Positions 5,940 to 8,687 of a stretch of 8,687 nt of DNA are shown piece after piece. Source of the DNA: Flavobacterium sp. Lineage in GTDB: Bacteria > Bacteroidota > Bacteroidia > Flavobacteriales > Flavobacteriaceae. Positions within the stretch are counted from its first letter, which is position 1. Every line of letters starts with the position of its first letter. Under the pieces are notes generated by a model that worked only from the letters and a program-made list of their open reading frames with translations, was not told where the DNA came from and did not search any database. Both the position numbers and the translations under genes were made by a program. The DNA is taken from NCBI GenBank assembly GCA_005792865.1, contig SXQR01000021.1, positions 1 to 8,687 of the forward strand, given 5' to 3'.

Positions 5940-6686
5940 ATGAAAATATTAGTCTGCATCAGCCACGTGCCTGATACTACTTCAAAAATCAATTTTACTG
6001 GCGGGGACGCCCAATTTGATACTGCCGGGGTCCAGTTCGTGATCAATCCAAATGACGAATTCGGGCTTACCCGAGCGGTCTGGTTCCAGGAGCAACAGGG
6101 CGCGAACGTCACGGTCGTGAACGTGGGAACGCCTGATACTGAAGCTACCCTGCGCAAGGCATTGGCCATCGGTGCGAATGAGGCGATCCGCGTCAATGCA
6201 GAGCCCGTTGACGGATTCTTCGTTGCCAAACAATTGGCCGAAGTGGTGAAAAGCGGCGGCTACGACCTGGTGATCTGCGGCAAGGAATCGCTTGATTACA
6301 ACGGCGGAATGGTCCCAGGCATGCTGGCGGCCCTCACCGGCGCGAACTTCGTGAACTCGTGCATCGGGCTCACGGTAGAGGGGAACACGGCAAAGGCCGT
6401 TCGCGAGATCGACGGCGGAAAAGAAACCGTTTCCACGACGCTGCCCTTGGTGATCGGTGCGCAAAAGGGGCTTGTCGAGGAGAAAGACCTCCGCATCCCC
6501 AACATGCGCGGTATCATGACGGCCCGCACCAAGGCGCTGAATATCCTGGAGCCGGCATCGGCCGAGGCGAAGACCAAGGCTGTGAAGTTCGAGAAGCCCG
6601 CACCGAAATCGGCGGTCAAGATGTACAACGTGGACAATCTTGACGAATTGGTAAACGCGCTCCACAACGAGGCAAAAGTCATCTAG
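5940..6686 (+). CDS. etfB: Electron transfer flavoprotein, beta subunit
   Basis: This is the small subunit of the soluble heterodimeric electron transfer flavoprotein, which takes electrons from acyl-CoA dehydrogenases and passes them to ETF-quinone oxidoreductase; in the family this subunit binds a structural AMP. It has 248 residues, the normal length. Seen directly: MKILVCISHVPDT at the N-terminus; NPNDEFGLTRAVW (37-49); the nucleotide-fold stretch VICGKESLDYNGGMVPGMLAALTG (111-134); the ETF-beta signature region VREIDGGKETVSTTLPLVIGA (154-174); and RIPNMRGIMTARTKAL (185-200), at the place of the recognition loop that contacts dehydrogenase partners. The ATG at 5940 is the first in frame and gives the canonical N-terminus. 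etfA follows after 130 nt on the same strand, so co-transcription is likely although the gap is unusually long. Nothing suggests a bifurcating-type ETF specifically. Confidence 0.95.
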   Translation: MKILVCISHVPDTTSKINFTGGDAQFDTAGVQFVINPNDEFGLTRAVWFQEQQGANVTVVNVGTPDTEATLRKALAIGANEAIRVNAEPVDGFFVAKQLAEVVKSGGYDLVICGKESLDYNGGMVPGMLAALTGANFVNSCIGLTVEGNTAKAVREIDGGKETVSTTLPLVIGAQKGLVEEKDLRIPNMRGIMTARTKALNILEPASAEAKTKAVKFEKPAPKSAVKMYNVDNLDELVNALHNEAKVI

Positions 6687-6776
6687 GAAGGCGCGTTAGC
6701 GATAGGAGCGGCATCCTTTTGTGAAGCCATCGGCAAGCAAAAGATATAGCGGATAGCGCGGCCGAAGGCAACGCCC
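6687..6776 (+). repeat. GC-rich hairpin-rich intergenic element between etfB and etfA
   Basis: It starts right after the etfB stop. CTTTTG (6716-6721) can pair with CAAAAG (6738-6743) around an inner GCC-ATC-GGC mini-hairpin (6726-6734). GCGTT (6693-6697) can pair with AACGC (6770-6774) at the outside. AGCGATAG (6698-6705) and AGCGGATAG (6748-6756) are near-direct repeats. From memory, phrases like GGAGCGGCATCCTTTTG and AGATATAGCGGATAGC recur between genes in many Flavobacterium genomes, which suggests a dispersed element; I could not check this. It may affect etfA translation or transcript processing. Confidence 0.5.
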
Positions 6777-6816
6777 CAATTCAAAATTTATAATCTTTAA
6801 TCAATAATTCCTGACT

Positions 6817-7782
6817 ATGTCAATTTTAATATACGCGGAGCAATCCGAAGGAAAATTCAAGAAAGTCGCGTACGAGCTGGCCTCCTACGCTAAAAATGTG
6901 GCCATGCAGATGGGAACCACCGTCACCGCCGTCGTGATTGGCGGAGGTGATTCGGCGGAACTGGGCAAATACGGCGTGGACAAGGTACTTAAGGTGGCCG
7001 ATGACAAGCTTTCGGTTTTTTCGGCCAAGGCCTACGCCGACGTCATCAAGCAGGCAGCGCAAAAGGAAAGCGCCAAGCTCGTCCTGATGTCTTCCACGAC
7101 CGACAGCCTCTACATCGCCCCGATGCTGGCCGTGATGCTGGATGCGGGCTACGCGTCCAACGTGGCAGGGCTTCCCGTGAGCACATCGCCGTTCCAGGTC
7201 AGGCGCAACGCCTTCTCGAACAAGGCCTTCAACATCACGGAAATCAATACCGATGTCAAGGTGATCGCTTTGGCAAAGAACTCTTTCGGCCTCGTGGAAA
7301 GTTCAGGTTCGGCAGCGGAGGAGGCTTTTGCTCCTAATCTTTCGGATGCCGACTTCGCCGTAAAAACCGAATCGGTTGACCGCACGGCAGGGAAACTGAC
7401 CATCGCCGATGCTGAGATCGTGGTCTCGGCCGGGCGTGGCATGAAAGGCCCGGAAAACTGGCACATGATCGAGGACCTGGCCCAAGCGTTTGGCGCGGCC
7501 ACGGCCTGTTCAAAACCTGTTTCGGACCTTGGCTGGAGGCCGCATAGCGAGCACGTGGGCCAAACCGGGAAACCCGTTGCGGCCAACCTTTACGTGGCTG
7601 TGGGGATCTCCGGCGCGATCCAGCACATTGCGGGGATCAACTCATCGAAAGTTAAATTGGTGATCAATTCTGACGCCGAGGCGCCGTTTTTCAAGGTCGC
7701 CGATTACGGTGTCGTGGGCGATGCTTTCGAGATTGTCCCAAAGCTGGCCGAGAAGGTTCGGGCATTTAGGGCGAATAATTAG
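6817..7782 (+). CDS. etfA: Electron transfer flavoprotein, alpha subunit
   Basis: This is the large, FAD-binding subunit of the ETF heterodimer and partner of EtfB. It has 321 residues, typical of the family. Seen directly: N-terminal MSILIYAEQSEGKFKKVAYEL; a nucleotide-fold domain up to about residue 190; and the C-terminal FAD domain with SAGRGMKGPENW (204-215), SKPVSDLGWRPHSEHVGQTG (232-251), and the ETF-alpha signature spanning 258-290, which contains LYVAVGISGAIQH and INSDAEAP. The Arg of GRGMK, the VGQTG loop and the GISGAIQH segment are at the usual FAD contacts. The start at 6817 gives the standard N-terminus; no Shine-Dalgarno is visible. No TAnnTTTG box was found in the 130-nt gap after etfB, which favours one etfBA transcript. 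An A/T-rich octamer array begins 3 nt after the stop. Confidence 0.96.
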   Translation: MSILIYAEQSEGKFKKVAYELASYAKNVAMQMGTTVTAVVIGGGDSAELGKYGVDKVLKVADDKLSVFSAKAYADVIKQAAQKESAKLVLMSSTTDSLYIAPMLAVMLDAGYASNVAGLPVSTSPFQVRRNAFSNKAFNITEINTDVKVIALAKNSFGLVESSGSAAEEAFAPNLSDADFAVKTESVDRTAGKLTIADAEIVVSAGRGMKGPENWHMIEDLAQAFGAATACSKPVSDLGWRPHSEHVGQTGKPVAANLYVAVGISGAIQHIAGINSSKVKLVINSDAEAPFFKVADYGVVGDAFEIVPKLAEKVRAFRANN

Positions 7783-7785
7783 CAA

Positions 7786-7817
7786 ATAGAAGAGTTGAAA
7801 ATTTGAAAATTTGAAGA
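7786..7817 (+). repeat. Octamer repeat (TTTGAAAA) just after etfA
   Basis: Four in-phase 8-nt units (ATAGAAGA, GTTGAAAA, TTTGAAAA, TTTGAAGA) start 3 nt past the etfA stop. Period and base composition differ from the GACGACT heptamers, but the position at a gene end is the same. Confidence 0.6.
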
Positions 7818-7869
7818 TGGAGCGCAACAACTCGTACAACCGTATATTGATCGAAACTTTGCAGCTCCG

Positions 7870-7897
7870 TTCGACATTCGACATTCGACATTTGACG
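7870..7897 (+). repeat. Heptamer block TTCGACA upstream of the nuclease gene
   Basis: Three exact TTCGACA units and one TTTGACG lie 60 nt before the nuclease start. The word is the reverse complement of TGTCGAA at 4329-4405, so relative to the downstream gene (DUF5686 there, the nuclease here) the orientation is the same. Confidence 0.75.
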
Positions 7898-7907
7898 GTC
7901 TAAGACC
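7897..7907. promoter_or_regulatory. Short perfect palindrome upstream of the nuclease gene
   Basis: GGTCT-A-AGACC, two perfect 5-base arms around one base, lies directly after the heptamer block and about 50 nt before the start codon. It could be a small operator or a chance palindrome. A weak box TAGTTTTT (7936-7943, one mismatch to TAnnTTTG) lies downstream, with no TTG at -33. Confidence 0.25.
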
Positions 7908-7957
7908 TTATCAATTAAAGACTAAATCCGTAAATTAGTTTTTTCCAAAACCTCAAC

Positions 7958-8581
7958 ATGAGCCTTGTAAAACTTACCATTAAAGGGATCTCTTACAGCC
8001 AGACGCAAAACGGCGCGTACGCCCTGATCCTGAATGAAGTTGACGGAGACCGGAAGTTGCCCATTGTGATCGGGGCTTTCGAGGCGCAGTCCATTGCGAT
8101 CGCACTTGAAAAGGAGATTAAGCCGCCCCGTCCTTTGACACATGACCTTTTCAAAAATTTCGCCGACCGGTTTGACATCGCTGTAAGGCAGGTCATCATC
8201 CACAAGCTCGTTGACGGCGTGTTCTATTCAAGCATCATATGCGAACGCGACAAGATCGAGGAAATCATCGATGCGCGCACTTCGGATGCGATTGCCCTTG
8301 CTTTGCGGTTCAACGCGCCGATCTTTACCTACAAGAACATCCTGGACAAGGCCGGCATCTATTTAAAGGCAAACCCGTCCGAGGACGACAAGGGCCACGA
8401 CATGGACGACGTACTTTCGCATCCTGAGACCTTCGGGATGGAGGAAACCAACACGTCCGGCAGCGCCTACGCCAAGATGAGCCTCTCGGAACTCCACGAA
8501 CTCCTCCAGGGCGCGGTCCAGAATGAGGATTACGAGAAAGCCGCGAAGATCAGGGATGAGATCAGTAAGCGGGAAAGCTGA
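7958..8581 (+). CDS. Bifunctional nuclease family protein (DUF151) with C-terminal UVR motif
   Basis: This 207-residue protein has two parts. Residues about 1-135 form the DUF151/BFN domain, with GAYALILNEVDGDRKLPIVIGAFEAQSIAIALE (19-51) and the conserved RTSDAIALALRFNAPIFT (107-124). Plant members of this family have been reported with DNase and RNase activity, and the bacterial ones are named after them; activity here is unproven. After an acidic linker (about 140-170), residues 174-207 form a UVR motif (LSELHELLQGAVQNEDYEKAAKIRDEI), the coiled-coil type used in UvrB-UvrC contact and in Clp-associated proteins. No signal peptide or membrane segment is seen, so it is cytoplasmic. The start at 7958 gives the family N-terminus. 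The 175-nt gap from etfA contains repeats and a possible own promoter, so it may be transcribed separately. The UVR motif hints at a protein-protein role in repair or regulation. Confidence 0.9.
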   Translation: MSLVKLTIKGISYSQTQNGAYALILNEVDGDRKLPIVIGAFEAQSIAIALEKEIKPPRPLTHDLFKNFADRFDIAVRQVIIHKLVDGVFYSSIICERDKIEEIIDARTSDAIALALRFNAPIFTYKNILDKAGIYLKANPSEDDKGHDMDDVLSHPETFGMEETNTSGSAYAKMSLSELHELLQGAVQNEDYEKAAKIRDEISKRES

Positions 8582-8687
8582 GCGTCGCTATTTTACATTA
8601 TAAATGCCGGTATGTTCAGCCCTACGTCCCAAACACCTGATTGCACTTCACTTGCAGCGTCACTTTTATAATTTATAATATATAATA
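8582..8687. other. Intergenic tail after the nuclease gene
   Basis: These 106 bases run to the right edge. No gene start, heptamer array or intrinsic terminator was recognised. The last 20 bases are almost pure A/T and could belong to the promoter of a gene beyond the edge, but no full consensus is visible. Confidence 0.5.

Noticed and set aside
5982..6665. 227-residue open frame on the minus strand
   Set aside because: It is antisense to etfB, which has clear family motifs; the reverse product is His/Arg/Leu-rich with no domain.
7149..7586. 145-residue open frame on the minus strand
   Set aside because: It is antisense to etfA and shows no recognisable motif.
8604..8678. Small open frame starting at an ATG near the right edge
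   Set aside because: About 24 codons with no promoter, conserved motif or coding-like composition.

Overview
The window looks like chromosomal DNA of a moderately GC-rich Bacteroidota, most likely a member of the Flavobacteriaceae. Three things point there. The proteins have a strong Flavobacterium character: a membrane pyrophosphatase, a DUF5686 outer-membrane protein, and a DUF151 nuclease carrying a C-terminal UVR motif. The promoters fit the Bacteroidota TTG-N(17-23)-TAnnTTTG pattern. Start codons lack clear Shine-Dalgarno sequences. No mobile element, CRISPR array, tRNA or rRNA was seen.

The genes form two divergent groups. Reading leftward on the minus strand are pdhB (pyruvate dehydrogenase E1 beta, 4460-5437), a DUF5686 / carboxypeptidase-regulatory-domain outer-membrane protein (1779-4274), an AlkA-type HhH-GPD DNA glycosylase (892-1500), and the first 215 codons of hppA (membrane pyrophosphatase, running off the left edge at base 1). 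Reading rightward on the plus strand are etfB (5940-6686), etfA (6817-7782) and a bifunctional nuclease family gene (7958-8581). The divergent centre is a 502-bp gene-free region (5438-5939). The proteins are core metabolism and housekeeping: acetyl-CoA formation (PdhB), electron transfer from acyl-CoA dehydrogenases (EtfAB), pyrophosphate-driven ion pumping (HppA), base-excision repair (glycosylase), and envelope function (DUF5686).

The unusual part is the intergenic DNA. Five of the six complete intergenic spacers contain arrays of degenerate words repeated every 7 nt, and some contain every-8-nt versions. The exception is the etfB-etfA gap, which holds a different hairpin-rich element. The words fall into related families (GACGACT, GTTTACG, TTCGACA, and an octamer TTTGAAAA/TTAATGTN type). 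Families mix within one array, and one array grades from one word to another through single-base intermediates. For all three minus-strand genes with a visible 3' end, the array starts on the stop codon itself. One array overlaps the predicted -33 element of the DUF5686 promoter. These arrays resemble in style the heptameric STRR repeats known from cyanobacteria, but I cannot identify them as a named family, and they are the main item here worth following up.
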